Assembly: GCA_900617975.1 (NCBI GenBank)
Contig: UZAE01000074.1
Span: 1 to 43,226 of the forward strand
Direction of reading: 5' to 3'
Length of the DNA: 43,226 bases
Source of the DNA: Rodentolepis nana
Lineage: Eukaryota; Platyhelminthes; Cestoda; Cyclophyllidea; Hymenolepididae
Shown: one piece after another, positions 22,821 through 37,099 of the stretch
How positions within the stretch are numbered: the stretch's first letter is position 1
How the letters are laid out: each line of letters begins with the position of its first letter
The notes under the pieces: generated by a model
Databases searched by the model: none
What the model was told of the DNA's origin: nothing
Seen by the model: the letters and a program-made list of their open reading frames with translations, nothing else
Made by a program: the position numbers and the translations under genes

Positions 22821-25800
22821 CTAGAATGGTTATCACATTACGGGGTACCTATAAAATGATAAGGTGGCTAGGGTAAAATAATTCTACCTGGATATGACAT
22901 AATTGATTTCATTTAAGCTACCAAATTAATAGTTCTTATATGCACCGTAGTCTATCTGCTTTTTGCCTATATTTAATGAATATGTTATCAAAAACTCAAA
23001 TTTCAATCAATTTAAATTTAAAATTACAATAGATGCAAAACTATTTCAATTTTAAATAGTTTTTTTAAAGTTAGCATTTTCCATGAAAATATAAACACTG
23101 TTGAACTTCAAATAATACGATTTGTTTCATACAGTAATTTCGAGAACATAAATTCTGAGAACACACTTTGCGTGCTACTTGGTGTTTTATGAACGCAATT
23201 GTTAGCCCGATTTAGATTGGCTCTAAAGCAGAACAAGTTCACAATAAAAGAGCAATAAACAGGTATTATTTATATGAACTCAACATGTGCCTAAAACATA
23301 AAATTAAAAGCTAATTTCAAAAATTATAGATTTTAACAGTGATCGCGAAACCATTAAAGCTTAAAGAACATAGTCGTAATGATTGCTAGTTAGATTTATG
23401 ACATTTTCAGAAAAATAAATGGTTTTCAATTGAATTTCAAAAGAAAACATGTTAATAAAACGAACAAAATATTTAAACGCCAATGCAGACCTAAATAAAT
23501 AAATTTAAGGTAACAACTTTTGATCATGGGGTTTTTTATGAGCATTTTGTTTTGTAAAAAACAATTAAAGTAGGTGGAATAAACAATATTTACCTAATTA
23601 AATATTCTATACATTCAGGAAAATCAAGGGAATTTCGGTGGTGAAGTAAATATCCGTAAATGTAGAAATTTAATTTGCCTTGAAATACACTACAAAGTAA
23701 CGAAAAAAGTTAGTACTTTTTCAAAATTATTTGTTGCTTTCTTGTGACTTTTGGTTGAATGTTGCTCTATCGAATTAGGCAGACAAGGTAACTGTATAAC
23801 TTATCCGATGATGAAATCAATTTTAGATGGCACAAAGGATTGAATTTAATCAGTTGACTGTGAATTGAAAGTTGAATATCAAGAAATTGAAATTATTTCA
23901 TTAGAAATGTAGATAATTATCAAAATTTCATTAAAAGCACATTGGATACCAGTAGAGAATGGAAACTTGTATAAAAAAGATTTTTTTACAATTTCATGTA
24001 CAATAGCTATGAGGTCCTTTACAGGGAACAAAGCTTATACACTCGTAAAAGCAACATGTAAAGCCCTTGAGCAAATATATTTACAGTAAACAAAGGAAAG
24101 CAAAGGTGACGCGAATTTCAAAATTATCTCTTATATTTAAACAATAAAGTTCAAGTAGTGTGAGTAAAATTTAAAAAAACTGCTAAATTTATTTCTGTGA
24201 GTCATAATGCATTGCAATAATGAAGTATATCTGGCCAAATTAGTTTTTATCGATATGTCATTCCCATTATGTCACTCTACTAAATTATAAGCAGAACCCA
24301 GAGTATGTGCTTAGAAATTATTTCTATTTATTATTTCACACTTAGTAGAAAGAAAAGCAAAATATTATTGGTTAACAACCTAACCAATGGAACTTACACA
24401 AGTGCTCTCATTTTTCTGATACTAAAACAAACAAAGAATGTTATTCGAACATGTCTTTGCTCGTGGTCTTAGACCTTTTCCCCTAAATTCAGGTTATTTA
24501 AAAACTTTATGATCTTTGTTTTACAAAAAATCAAATTCTTCAGTATCACATTATTCTTAAACGAAATAAATTGGGAGACAATTTTGTACAAAGTGCATTT
24601 TAATAGTAGTTCTGAGTATTTGTCAGAAAACGGGATTCGTTTTCTCAACTTCTCTCATCATGTTTAATAACAACAGTAGTGACCACAAATGTGCAAAACA
24701 TTAAATCATTAACTGCATAAACTAATAGCAATGATAGCTACCGCAGAAAATGCTTCAAAATAATCGGTTTGGCCATTAATAATTAAAATATTAAGTCGTG
24801 TTAAAAGGAAAAATTCTCCTAAGACCGTATTTTTGTCTTGTCTCAATATTGACGATTTTTGGAAATTGGCAATAAGTTACCTATTATCCTCATTTAGACA
24901 GAGAAGCATATTAATCCGAATAATTTGAAAAATTAGATGCTCTATGATAATGGTGTTTCCTAAACTTCCCCTTTTGTGTGGCAACAACATTTGTGATAAG
25001 CTTAGTTATGGGGTCAGAAATCGACTTTTTTCCATGCGGAAGTGTCTAGTAATGTAATTTGTTTAAATTCACATTCTTCTTGATGAATACAAAACAGCTT
25101 TTATCTAAGTCAAATTTTTGCACTTTTTCTCAAACTTTAAAGCCGACATGTTTTAAACGCATAAAGGCCAAGCCCAGCATCTTTTATATATTCATATACT
25201 GTATGCATAACAGCAGTCAATTTGACTTGAAACAGACTAATTCATCAATAGTTTTAATTGTTTATTTGAAAATATTAAATTGAAACTTTAATATTAAATA
25301 TTTGGAAGATAATAATTTTGCCAAATTATATGGGATTTCACATGAAAATCCATGGGAAATTCGAAGTGACGCACTTTTCAATGTACTTTGATTAAATACT
25401 GATGTAATGGAAATTTAAATTTAAATTATTCATAGCCCAACAGTTATTTCGCCTAAAGTTGCATAAATCGTTGATAAAAAACATTTTAGATAATATTTCC
25501 AAAGTGGTTCTAATCTAGAGTAAATAAAGACAAAAACAATGAAAAAATATGTCAAGTTGTTGACTACTTACCTTGATTCCTTAGTGATAGTATTAGCAGC
25601 AATAAATGTTGGGAAAATAGTTAAGACAAGATGAATCGGTTATTCGAAAATGTGGTAATTCAAAATAATATATGATCTCAAAAGAATATATGTATATTAA
25701 GGAAAACAGTGAAAATAATTTTTTCAAATTATTTTTTACCGAAAACTGCAATTCCATTCAAATGACCCAAAGATAATGTCTTTCGAGTCGTGTTAACTTC

Positions 25801-28800
25801 TGAACTTTGCTTAACTAGTATGAGTATTTGGTTCTATTTCTTATTATTCAATTTTTGGAGCAGATAAAATTTAATCTCTTTCAAATTTTTTCTAAAGTGT
25901 CACAAAACAGAATGATTTAGCTTTCTCTGGGAGCTTCAAAGCACTTTTCAAAACATTTGAAGTTCTCTCTGCAGATGCGAATACTATTTCTTCTAAAATG
26001 GTGACTAATTGGGTTTTTTTAATTTTTCTTCAAATTCCATCTACAATTTTGACGTATCAAAATTCTTCTTGGATCGAATTTCCTAAAGACTGGCCAGTGA
26101 AACGACGTTGTAATTGTTAGATCAATTTATCGAAGATGGATAAAATGCAATACGTCAGTCAAATGACTCCAAAATGTTATCGATGCACAATATAGTGTCC
26201 ACCAAATTGGGTTTCAGATTATATAATAGACATTTTATGCTAAGAAATTCCAGTTTCGTTTGAATGAACAGCTATCCAAAGCTTCTGAGCTTCTACAAAT
26301 AGGGTAATTTTAAATATTAAATAGGAACCTTAACCAAAGGCATTTATCAGGTCCCCGGTTACAACACTTTGAGGCACTCAAAGTTTCTGAAACTCAGTTC
26401 ATCACATAAACAGACCGTTATATCAATATTTTAGCAAAGTTTATGTCAGTGAATTCAACGTCTTATAGAATACGCTCTTTTAGGTGCTTGAAAAATTAAT
26501 CCGACAAAAGCCAAATGACCATTCTTGCTAAAATTTGACTTATGTTCGAACAGTTGCTTTACAGAAGTTTGAGGTTTTTAGTGAAGGGGCCCCACCTCGT
26601 AATACAGTTAAGGTGTTTCCGTTCTTATTGGTTAATACAGAAAACTAATTATCTCTTAACAACCCCTATACTAAAGTGTTTTAAAATAAAATAATAACGA
26701 AGTTTTTACGATGGCAAGGTCAAACTATAAAAATACATTTGGGTGCTTTGTATTAATTTTCCAATATAAATTAATAAAGTTTTTTTCATTGCTAATATAC
26801 TACCTGTTGGCCTCTCTGCATTCGATAAAAATATTCAAATGATGACAATTTAAAGAATATTTATTTAAATCAAAAGTTAATGCTAACGCGTACACTGAAT
26901 TTAATTTTTTGTTGCCTAAAACTATTTAATATTTGGAGCATTCGATTAGTCCAACTGCCTTTTGGCGAAAACATCAATGCAAAATAAATTGATTTAGTGA
27001 CTATTTCAAATTTTAGTTTTGGCTTTTATTGAAAACGATTTTACAGACGATTTATTGCAATTTCGAAATTTGAATATTCTGAATGAGAGTTTACTCCCTT
27101 GAACCCAACCCAACATCCATTTTGAAGATCTCATCCAGAATATTCTACCCATATTTCCCCTTCATCTAAATTTATAATTCAGAAATACAAAAACGATGTA
27201 AGCTGCATTTTTGCGCTTCATCACGAGCTAACTCAGAATTGTTTTCGTTTAAAAATAATTGCTTTTCCAATGCTTATATTTCTGAACCTTTAAAAATTTA
27301 TTTTTAAATTAAAATTAAAATTATTTGTATATAATTATAGTTTTTCGCATAAATATTTTTTTTCTTTTTTAAGTGGAATAAACTAAAATTTCAAGTTTTT
27401 AAATTTTTAATAAACATTTAGGGAATCATTAATTTTACTTTCATTTTCGACATGCATTAAAGTTCTCTTATTTATTTACGAATGCACTTAAGAATTTTAT
27501 TTCTAATGGGTGATGAAATGAAATAAATATTACACTTCGCGTTTATTTTGCCGTTTCGCTCTTGAACTACACCCAAATGAAGGCATTTACAAAATACCTA
27601 GTAGCTATGTTGTTTAAAATACGTTTTTAAATTGGAAATTATTAGAAATCGGAGTATTATGCCACAAACACTTTCCTGAAGAGCATTATTCATGGTGACA
27701 TAATTTTTCAAATTTCATATTTCAACTCATGATTAAGATGTGTTTATATTTAGTTAGGACGATTTTGGTAGATAAACTTAAAAATTAATCAGACGAACTT
27801 AGCAGAAATGCATTTAAAACTTAAAAGCTTGCAAAATGTACTTAAACAAATTAGTTTAGAAATCGTTTCCATAATGGTATACAATATTGATTCCAATTGA
27901 ATTCGCCTTGCAATTATTTAAGTAATGTGCTATGGAGTAAATAAGTAGAAAGTTGAGAAAATTATTAATTTTAAGCTAAAGTTTTAGAATGCATTGAAAA
28001 ATTTGAATCTGCATTAAAACATGAACTTCATAGAATAACAGAAGGAAATATTTTTGTCATGCAATCATCTTTGAAAATAGGGACAAATGATCTAACAAGA
28101 AATGTGGCTAGTTGAGAGAGTAAAATCTCACACTAAGTTAGAAGAAACCATAATGAAACTAAATAGGCTCAAAATTACGCTATAATGATATTTTAGACGC
28201 GAAATCTATTCTAATGAATGAATAAATTAAGATTTTTGATTTTTTCAAACCTTTTTGAAATGTTAAGATTAATCTGAGTTTAAAAAATTGTCACATATTT
28301 TAATGTTTGTGTTAGCTACAAAATCAATCAATCAAAGTTCAATATCTGAAATTAAGATAACACTAAAAGTGTTCAATTTTTAGTAAATGGCATGCCATGC
28401 AGTAAATATATTTTTCTGAAATTAAATTTTTAATATATTTGGAAATAAATAAAAATAAGGTTTCCAGATATGGGTTTTTACGCGTTTTAGCATATTCATG
28501 AAATTTGAGTTTTGTTTCAATAATTATCAAAAACAAACGCATTTTCTTTTCAATGTTTCATTACCTCTATATTTAAACTACAATAAGTATTTTTACTATG
28601 AATAAGGGGTAACCGCTTTTTGATCAATCACCCATAACAGTGAAACATAGTCAATAATGTTAAAACCGAGTTACCTACTTCATTGAACATACTCCCCTCA
28701 TTATTCATAAATAGAAAATTAAATTGTGAAAATCATTTAAAAATTTTTATTTTTTTGAACGTTTTGTAAACCCTACTATTTATTACTGTTCATCTAGTAA

Positions 28801-31321
28801 TTATCACCTTAAATCGTTTAATTATTTCTCTGGGTTCAACGGATTCGACATTAAAAATTTCTCCTCACAAAGGTATGGCCATAAAAATTTATGAAAAAGT
28901 GCTATCAAAATTTTAAAATTTAAAAAATTGAAAATACAATATAATTTCTGATATAGGGCGTTAATACCTGAGCATTTATAAAAAACACGGAATTTTTGAA
29001 TTGCCAAAAGTAGATTTCAATTTTATTATTGCTCTGGTTACAATTACAAATCAAAAATGACACATTTTTTTTTGACTTGCCGTCCACATTCCACTTCCGC
29101 GTTTTCATTTTTCTTTCACAAATGCTTTGCAACATAAAATTCTAGTGAAAAGTAGAATGCAAGTAATGAAGATATATTCACATTACAACCGATAATATAA
29201 AATGTCTTACGTGCGCTTTTATTGCATTTTGTGCTTGAAGTGATTATCTTCAATAAAATTTTATTTAAAATTCACTATAAAAAGACAGCAAAGACCAAAA
29301 AATAAATATTTATATTATATTACATGAAAGATATCTTTCAGACAATGTCACTATAGTAACCTTAATTGTAAGGGCAAATAAATAAGATCAGTTAAGCTCT
29401 ACATTTTAATTATTACTTATCCGTCTAAGTTTGAAAAAATATTTCGAACACTATGGTAACAAATAGGATTCTATTTTGACTTTTGCCGGTTTAGCTAAAT
29501 TTGTGTCCTGATGGCCCAAAATAAATCCTAAATCGGTTACTTAAAGAACAAGTAGATTATTGCGTTTATGTAGCATGTAATTGTAAAAGACATTCTCCCT
29601 TTAACCTAAGTGGAGTGTCAAATGTTTCTAATTGACTTATAAATACACAATTTTGATTCATCAATTTAGTTTCCTATGACTAATGCTAACCTTAATTATC
29701 TTAAGGGATAAAGGTGTGGTTTGAATGGTCAATATAAATGCTATTGGGAACTTGTGAAATTTTCTTTTTTTAATTTATTTATTTAGAAACATATTACGTA
29801 TTTTCATTTTTAACACTTCGATTGTTTGCTGGTCGTTAAAAAATACTTTACTCTCTTAATCACCACACTAATTAACACAATAACTTGAGAGATCAGGCGA
29901 TTCAGAAGTCATGTACCAGATGTAAATAAATATGCTATTGAAAACTCAATTTTGTTCTAAACCAACAAAGATGTCTGTTCGTCTTCATCGGGTGCGCCAT
30001 AATGATTGCAAATATTTATGGAGGGATTAAAAAATGTTGTCAACAACCTGTTAAGGCAAAATGGCCACACATCTCTAATTTTATAGCAAATAGAGGCATG
30101 TCAAGGCATTCTCTGTGAGTATTTTAAAGTGGGTCATCTTCAGAATATAATACATGCCAAATCTGGGATTAAAAAATATAGCTTATATCCTAGCTTGTTT
30201 ACTGGATCGCCATCATTTACGCTAACGTTAACGTTCTGCAAATTCCTTGGAAAGGCTGCTTTACTTCTGTGTTTGCTAGTTAGTTGAATGAATAGACGAT
30301 TGATTGATTTCCATGGACTTCTCTGCAGTTTCTCATGAAAGTCTAAAGTATTTTTGGCGGAAAATCATTTGTACTTTAGTATGTGTAGCATTATTCACTA
30401 AATATTTGGCTCAAAATTATAGCTACTGTCCATATTTACTATAGAGTTAGGCTTTAATTTAACTTTACAAAATGTTTTCACTCTAAGTATAGTCTAGTAA
30501 TAACGATTATGTTTATCGATTGAAATGCAATTCCATGGAGTTTTTTACACTGACATCAGTAAAAAGTGGCGGTAGGATAACAAATATTGTACACGTACAA
30601 TGAAGTGTTTCGACGGACCTTGTGCAAGCCATCAATATTGCTTTTAGTGAGACATAAGACAATTATTTTCTTTCAACTAGAACATGAGATACAATGGAGA
30701 TAGCCCTCAATCAATTACTCCAAAAACTGAAGACTTCAAATGGTATCTTTCTCTAAAGATTCCTCTTGAATATGCAAGTAGTGAATTTATCTGTCTTGTT
30801 CTAACGCAAAAAAAGTGAAATGAAACCCAGCCTCCATAGATGAATCCGCAGATATTTAAAGGGAAAAAATTTTATTATGATTTCTAGCTAAATTATTTAA
30901 TAAATTCAAGAAATTTGAACCTAAGTAATGGAAAGAGAGCAATAAAAAGTTTAAGGACAAAGCATTTGTCTAAAAATCGTCACTACAGATTGTAAAGGAT
31001 TTCTATTATTGTGGCCTAAAATAAAACTATTTATTTATGGCATTACATTTAATTGCACTAGCAATTGTCCAAATGTCATTGCCAAACTCCTAAGAAGTAA
31101 ACCAAGGCAAATTGAAAAAGTTTTGAAAGGTTATAATTTAAGTATGTCAATGTACACCAAAAATAATAAACAAAAAATTGATCAAAAATCCCAACACTAC
31201 TAAGATATATTTTCATGCTACAAAATGGAATTATGAACTGTTAATAGTAAACATATTTCATAAATTGAAACTGAAGTAGAATGAAGAAACTTGCTTTGAA
31301 TTCAGTTATCAACATTAAATT

Positions 31322-31639
31322 TATTTATTTATATCAGATGACAGGCGTTTTGAAGGCTATCATTACCCCTTTAGTTGACTTCAGGTTTCACAAACGGGAA
31401 GTAACATCAAAGTGGGAAAAAGTCGAGAGGGCGAGGTAGAACAGAGGAGTGTTTCAAAGACAAAGGTAGAAAAGGCATATAAAAGTGAGATGAGTACTGT
31501 GGAAGTAGTCGAATACGACAGACAGTGGGGTCATGGTAGTTTAAAGTCAGAAGTTAACTGCCGGTTTATAGACTTTTTTGCCGTATGAGCATACGTTGCC
31601 CAGGGTGCACCATGTAGAGGTCAGAATATCACACACCAC
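31322..31639 (-). mobile_element. short retroposed element, full length, perfect 14-bp target duplication (copy C)
   Basis: This is the best-bounded copy of the family, 318 bp. ATCAACATTAAATT occurs directly repeated at 31308-31321 and 31640-31653, fixing both ends. In sense (minus) orientation it runs from a 5' end near 31639, through the leader with GGTGCACCCTGGGCAACG, an ATG at 31534-31532 and a pyrimidine-rich middle, to CAAAACGCCTGTCATCTGAT and an (AAAT)n tail. I see no tRNA-type A or B box in it, so it does not look like a standard tRNA-derived SINE. Confidence 0.92.
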
Positions 31640-32740
31640 ATCAACATTAAATTGATAAGAGAAAAAAATTGCCTACGCTTTCGAGAGTGTTGACATCAAA
31701 ATCGTTGATGTGCAGTGTTCGTTTCAGTTAAGGAATTACTAATGGCGTCTATATAATATGATAAACGCATCAAAACAATTTTAGTTACTTGTTTCGACTG
31801 CTGTATTTTCCTAATTTATTCACTTTCCTAGAAAACACGTGGTCCACTCACTTGCTCTTATATATTTTCAAAATGGAAAGTAATTTCTGTCATTAATATA
31901 GACAACGTTAAATTTGAGCTTATGATGCCTTTAAATGGTAATAAGAGAGTAAAATTACAAATAATCGTTCATATCTTCACATTTGGTGGAGATCAGATAT
32001 TTCCAATGAATGAAGAAGTTATTCTTCCAAATCTTTTCGACAAAATTGTCTGAATTTTCCTCATATTCATTTTTGTCAAACATAGATTTAAATGATTTTA
32101 TGTTTCGGAATGGATAATTGAAATGGAATGAAGTAGAAATAAACAACGCAATTGATATTGTTAAGATTCGTATTGAAAATGTATAAAATTTGATATCTTT
32201 GTTACGACACCTATGCAATTTATTTTGCGTCATTAATGCGAAATGAAAAACTGGTTCTTTGAAATGTCGCAATGAATTTGACCATGAATATATTTAACCA
32301 ATATTGAGATCTTTCATAAAATGTTTCACTAATAATTATTTCAAATACTCTTTGTTATTACTAAATATTTTCATGAAAGAGATTGTCTACAATTTAAACC
32401 TCATAAGAGAGCGATTCCTGTTGCTCTCTATCATCAAATGGAAATGAATTTTGTGCCAATGTAAACTACCGACATTATGCGGATAACAGTAAACTCTTTT
32501 CAACTCATGTATCAGGTATTCTCCAATAAAGTGAATATAAAATATTCTCCAAAATCTTAACGCATTTTCCTAATGATTTTTAAAACAAGAAAAAACCACC
32601 TAAATCAAGTTGGGCAAAGAGTTGTGCCTGAATATTTTCCCATGCTTAAAGATTCACTAATGAAAGAAGATTTGTTATTTGGGTGTGAATAGCTAAGATT
32701 GATGGCTTCCCTGCAACATGAGTTTTGTTGCAATCTCATT

Positions 32741-32780
32741 CGCGGAGCGCGCCCCTCCACCAATCCCTCACCCCCTTGTC
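32741..32780. other. CpG-containing GC-rich patch
   Basis: CGCGGAGCGCGCCCCTCCAC followed by CCAAT and a C-rich run stands out sharply from the AT-rich surroundings. A CCAAT-type motif and a pyrimidine-rich stretch ending in CAG (32802) lie close by. It could be part of a promoter, perhaps for an upstream exon of the receptor about 6.8 kb away, or a fragment of a repeat. No transcript evidence is visible. Confidence 0.3.
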
Positions 32781-34690
32781 AACTTCTAATTTCGCTTCAC
32801 AGATTTCTCCTATCATGATTTCCCAGTGTGAACCACTTGCTCATTAAAATCCCCATTTTGCTCACGGCTTCGTTTTTGGATACTCTAAAACTGCGGTTGA
32901 TAGATTTGGCTCCAGTGGATACACCAATAAATGCTACATTGTTACATAACTTTAGCAAAATTTTTTGAACAGCATTGTTACAGAAATTACCTTAAAAATT
33001 TAAGTGACATTTCGGTTACTTTAGGATGTAAATCAATTAATATGTAAAAAATATGATAAATCTGAAATCTCTTGTTTTCTTTATTGTCATTTTCAAATCA
33101 AGTGCATTAATGCAATTTCATTAATTTGAAGGAGATGAACGTTAAATTTTGGCATATCAATAGTGAAACGCAAAGCATAGATTGGAAACGACTATGCAAA
33201 GTTTGTATCTAAAAAAATGTAACCATGTTTTCCTTAGCACTAATTTTACACAAAATGAAGTTAAGTCTGACTGGTGCATATACATTTTGATTATTTAGAA
33301 AAACATTATTTTTATTTACTCTTAAATCAGTTTGTTTAAATGAATGTCTTTCAAATACTTATGTGGATTCCTAAACTTTTTAGAAACGTTACGTCTTATT
33401 GAGCATGAATCAAATTATTAGGACTCGACATTTTAATTCATACGTGATTTGTGTTTCATATTAAAGATACAAAATGCTTATAAAATTTGAAACCGAAAAT
33501 CCTCTTTAAAAGGTAAAAGGTTTTATTATTCTGAGGGGCTAAAATGACAATTTACAAATAGCTTTAAATGTAATAATAATGAATCGAAATCAATTGTGTC
33601 AAATAATTTTCTAATTAAGTCAATTGTAAGAAGCAAATAATTTTGTAAATTATGAACATTTCAATCAACTAATTTCTATATAGGTAAATGATTCACGATA
33701 TTTCCGATTCGAAATTGTTTCAAAATATTTTGTTTGAAGCATCGCTGGCTTTAAAGGTATTGAAATATTTGCAAATTAGTGTGGAATTGGTGATTAGACT
33801 TGCGGTATTGAAATAACAGCCGATTATTCCAAATTGCTTAATAAAATAAGCTCAAATTCATTTTCTTATTTACATTTCCTTTAATTAATAACTTTAATGA
33901 TGATTATAAAACGTTTTTTACAAATTGAACAGCCTTAAATGTGCGAAGCGAAATTTTCTTAAGATTTTACTTTTGAAAATTTACTTTTAAATAGTTTCAT
34001 TATTAAATGCATAAATTTCAAATTTTCCTGGTATAATTTTCTCTAAAGAAGAAGAATTTGGTGGGGATGCCTTTGAATTTTTACAACGAACGGCATTCTA
34101 GATAAAGCGTTTTTCAAAAGAAAATTTTGAAATTAATTATAAAGTGAAAGTTAATTCAATTATGAGCGTACGTTATTAAGTCATTTTTAACTGGTCAATT
34201 ATGATTTATTATTATTTATTATTTACTGCATTTGCTGTTTATTGTATTTATTGCTAAATAAGACATTATGAATCATATAAAATATTATGCTTTGAAGATA
34301 GGTCATCCTAGTTGATTTTATCCAAGATATTGCCGTCAATGAATTCTTAACCGATATTTAATCACTTAAAATAGAAGTAGTTTCATTGAGAGGAGTTAAT
34401 CATTATAACTACATCTCGGAAATGCATTAAGTACTGTAAATTTTAAAAGGAAGTATTAAAAATTTATCATAAAATACTACTCTAAAATGTTTCAAAATAT
34501 TAACATAAAACAAGTACTTATGTTCCCGTATATTAATAGAGTAGAATTTTAGAGTACACTAACTGTAAACGTAATGGCTTTTACGCAGGCAAATATCATT
34601 AATTTAAAATAAATTAAATAAAAATAGCCTTTTAAAAATTGCTGGTTTACCAATGATTTTTATTTATTGATTTAACTTTTTCTTAACTCA

Positions 34691-34709
34691 ATATATATAT
34701 ATATATATA
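34691..34709. repeat. (AT)n microsatellite
   Basis: Nineteen bases of uninterrupted AT repeat, directly left of the target duplication of copy D. Confidence 0.95.
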
Positions 34710-34717
34710 ATCAAATT

Positions 34718-35053
34718 GGGATGCGGGATAGACTTACCTCCATGTGGTGCATTCTGGGCAACGTATACCTATTCGGCAAAAAAGTCTATTAACCGGCAGT
34801 TTGACTTTTTATCTCAAAATACCATCACCCCACTATATGTCAAATTCGACCATTTCCACAGAACTCACCTCACATTTTTTATACCTTTGTGTCTGTCTCT
34901 ATTACATCTTTGAAACATTCGGCTGTCCAACCCCCCCCCCCTCTTTTTGACTTTAATTCACTTTGATGTTCCTCTCCCTCTGTGAAGCCTGAAGTCAAAT
35001 AAAGGGCTAATGATAACCATCAAAACGCCTGCCATTTGATATAAATATATATT
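34718..35053 (+). mobile_element. short retroposed element, full length, sense on plus strand (copy D)
   Basis: About 336 bp. It begins GGGATGCGGGATAGACTTAC, includes GGTGCATTCTGGGCAACGTA and AAAAAAGTCTATTAACCGGC, a C11 tract at 34931-34941, then GGGCTAATGATAACCATC, AAAACGCCTGCCATTTGA and an AT-rich tail. ATCAAATT flanks it directly (34710-34717 and 35054-35061). Counting the preceding seven bases the match is 15 with one mismatch. The leader ATG of other copies is ATC here (34824). The two overlapping open frames at 34716-34950 are the repeat itself, not genes. Confidence 0.9.
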
Positions 35054-37099
35054 ATCAAATTAAACACGTTTACTTTGGTGAAGAGTAATATTGTCTAATC
35101 TTCATTAACGCAACAAAATGTTCCCTTTCTATTGAAGGAAAAAGTTGAAGGTTAAAATTAAAAGTAATTCAGATGACGTATTTTACCGTATCTGTTAGCT
35201 GACTTAATTTGGCCTGGTCATTTATCTTCAGTGTAGGTAGATTAATTTCTTTCTCCAAATCCCGCTCCAACTGCAATCAATATATCACTGAAATATTTGC
35301 ATTATGGTTCTCCTGTGCAGACCTTTTGAGTTAATTGGGAATAAATTTTATAAATTGCACTGCAAAGTAGTTGCGAAAGTTGAAAATAAAACGCTCCTTG
35401 GCAAAAAACTAACAAAAACTCGTCTTAAGTGAAACTGAATAAAAAGAAATTCATTAATTATTAAAATAAAATTTGAAAATTATTTCAGCAAAAAAACTGT
35501 TTAAAAAACCCTATTCAACACAATTTATAAATTTTTTCAACTGGCAATAATTTTTAGTTCGTTCTCAATTTGTAAGCATTTTGTCCGCTCTTCTTAAAAG
35601 GGCGCATGCATTTATTAATGAATCGATTAACAAATTAATTAAAAGGCTATTTGAAAATATTTATTTGCATATAAAAGGGATAATATATTGTAATTCAAAT
35701 GAATATATCTTAGCAGTTTCCATTGGTAGTGTCCAATATTTAAGAGAAATGCCACAGTAGATTATAATTAATATGTGTAATAAGGGATAAATTCATTCAA
35801 AAGGAAATGCATACTTGGTACTCTAAAAATTAATCAAATACGTTTTTTAAGTGACGATAAATGTGCTATAACTATATAAATTTGCTCTCTGAGGTAAGCT
35901 ACTGCTTATCTTGAACTAATACATTCTATTCCAAATCCCAATTGTAAATTATACTAGTAAATAGAAAGCAAGGAAGTTAATTACATAGAGACTGATGTCG
36001 ATAATCAAAATATTTTTAGATACAATTCTAAATCGGAAAAGTGGTGACTAAGAACAGCTGCAATGCTAGAGACTATTTTTACAGTAAACAAATTGAAAAC
36101 AGAGCCATAAGTTCTTGACATTTTATTTTTCGAATTCTCAGGTAGCAAAATGAGAAAAATATGCTTTACCTCATAATTTATGAATTGACGATGCAAACAT
36201 TTTGAAAAGATGCTTGATCAGTAAGGTAAATTTTCACATCTTTATTGGAGTAGTGATTTCCATATAGCTACCTTAATTCTCCAATATCAACTTACAAAGC
36301 CAGCTTTATTGAAGTAGTATGATGTGAAGCATAGGCCATTTATCTGTTAAAGATTGGTTATCCAATGAAGAAATTTAGGTTGAGTAAGCATTCCTTGTAA
36401 GCATTGCTTGTGAACTAAAAATGGCAGTCAGAAAAATGAAAAAAAAGAAGTCAAACTTAGGGCGAGTGGGTGTTTATAAGTAGAGATGTCAATAAAAAGG
36501 TCACCATGGAGGCGGCGAATGATAGAGTTAAGGTTTGTTTAACGAAATAAAAGCTGTAATGCTGTAAAATGAGTGATCACCTCTTCCTGACTATCATGTT
36601 CTAAATTTACATGCATCTCTTTGTTTTTTAACAGGGAAGGATTTGAAAATCACATTTAATGAATAAAACTAAAGTGGGTAAGAGAGCATATTTTCAGTAA
36701 TCAATACCTGAGCTGGTAAACTGTCTGCTTGCATACAGGTTATAATTGGCCTAAACATGACCTTAGAGAAATAAATATAGTCATTATAGTAATAACATAC
36801 TCACTGTTATGTACTTCGAAAAAGAATTAAATATGCTCACAATGTTCAAATTAAATTTTTCAGTCCTTCCATTATTGGAAAGGCATATTAGAAATAAATT
36901 CCAAATACAATTTAATAGTCATTACCATAGATTCAGCCACAGAACTGGAGGCAATCTGTTTTTGTACTTTTACTCAGATTTGTATCAGTTACTGACTTCA
37001 GTCTCTCCATTAACTATTGCACTAAAAGTCCATTTATTCTCTTCTCCACAGCGCTCAAAATGCTCATATCAGTACATCGATTAATATCTGAGTGAAATT

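Larger units (their letters stand above)
19858..31307. other. long non-coding stretch, no gene recognised
   Basis: About 11 kb with no supported gene. It contains a tRNA-like relic at 20205-20252, hairpins at 22575-22594 and 26366-26394, a GGGGCCCC octamer at 26586-26593 and one longer open frame at 22425-22820 (minus, 131 codons) without a recognisable domain. None of the other frames resembles a known family. Confidence 0.55.
31654..34709. other. non-coding stretch, no gene recognised
   Basis: The minus-strand frame at 31955-32272 is somewhat protein-like (acidic C-terminal half) but has no recognised domain and was not called. A hairpin lies at 32406-32429 and a CpG-containing GC-rich patch at 32741-32780. 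A pure (AT)n tract occupies 34691-34709. Confidence 0.55.

Noticed and set aside
29985..30000. GGGTGCGCCAT, one base different from GGGTGCACCAT of the short repeat family
   Set aside because: The flanking sequence does not align with the family, so the match is too short to call a copy.
34716..34950. Two overlapping plus-strand open frames of 65 and 68 codons
   Set aside because: Both are translations of copy D of the short retroposed element, including its C-tract.
36809..37084. 91-codon open frame before the GC-richer block
   Set aside because: No recognisable family. It ends before the composition shift and has no supporting signals.
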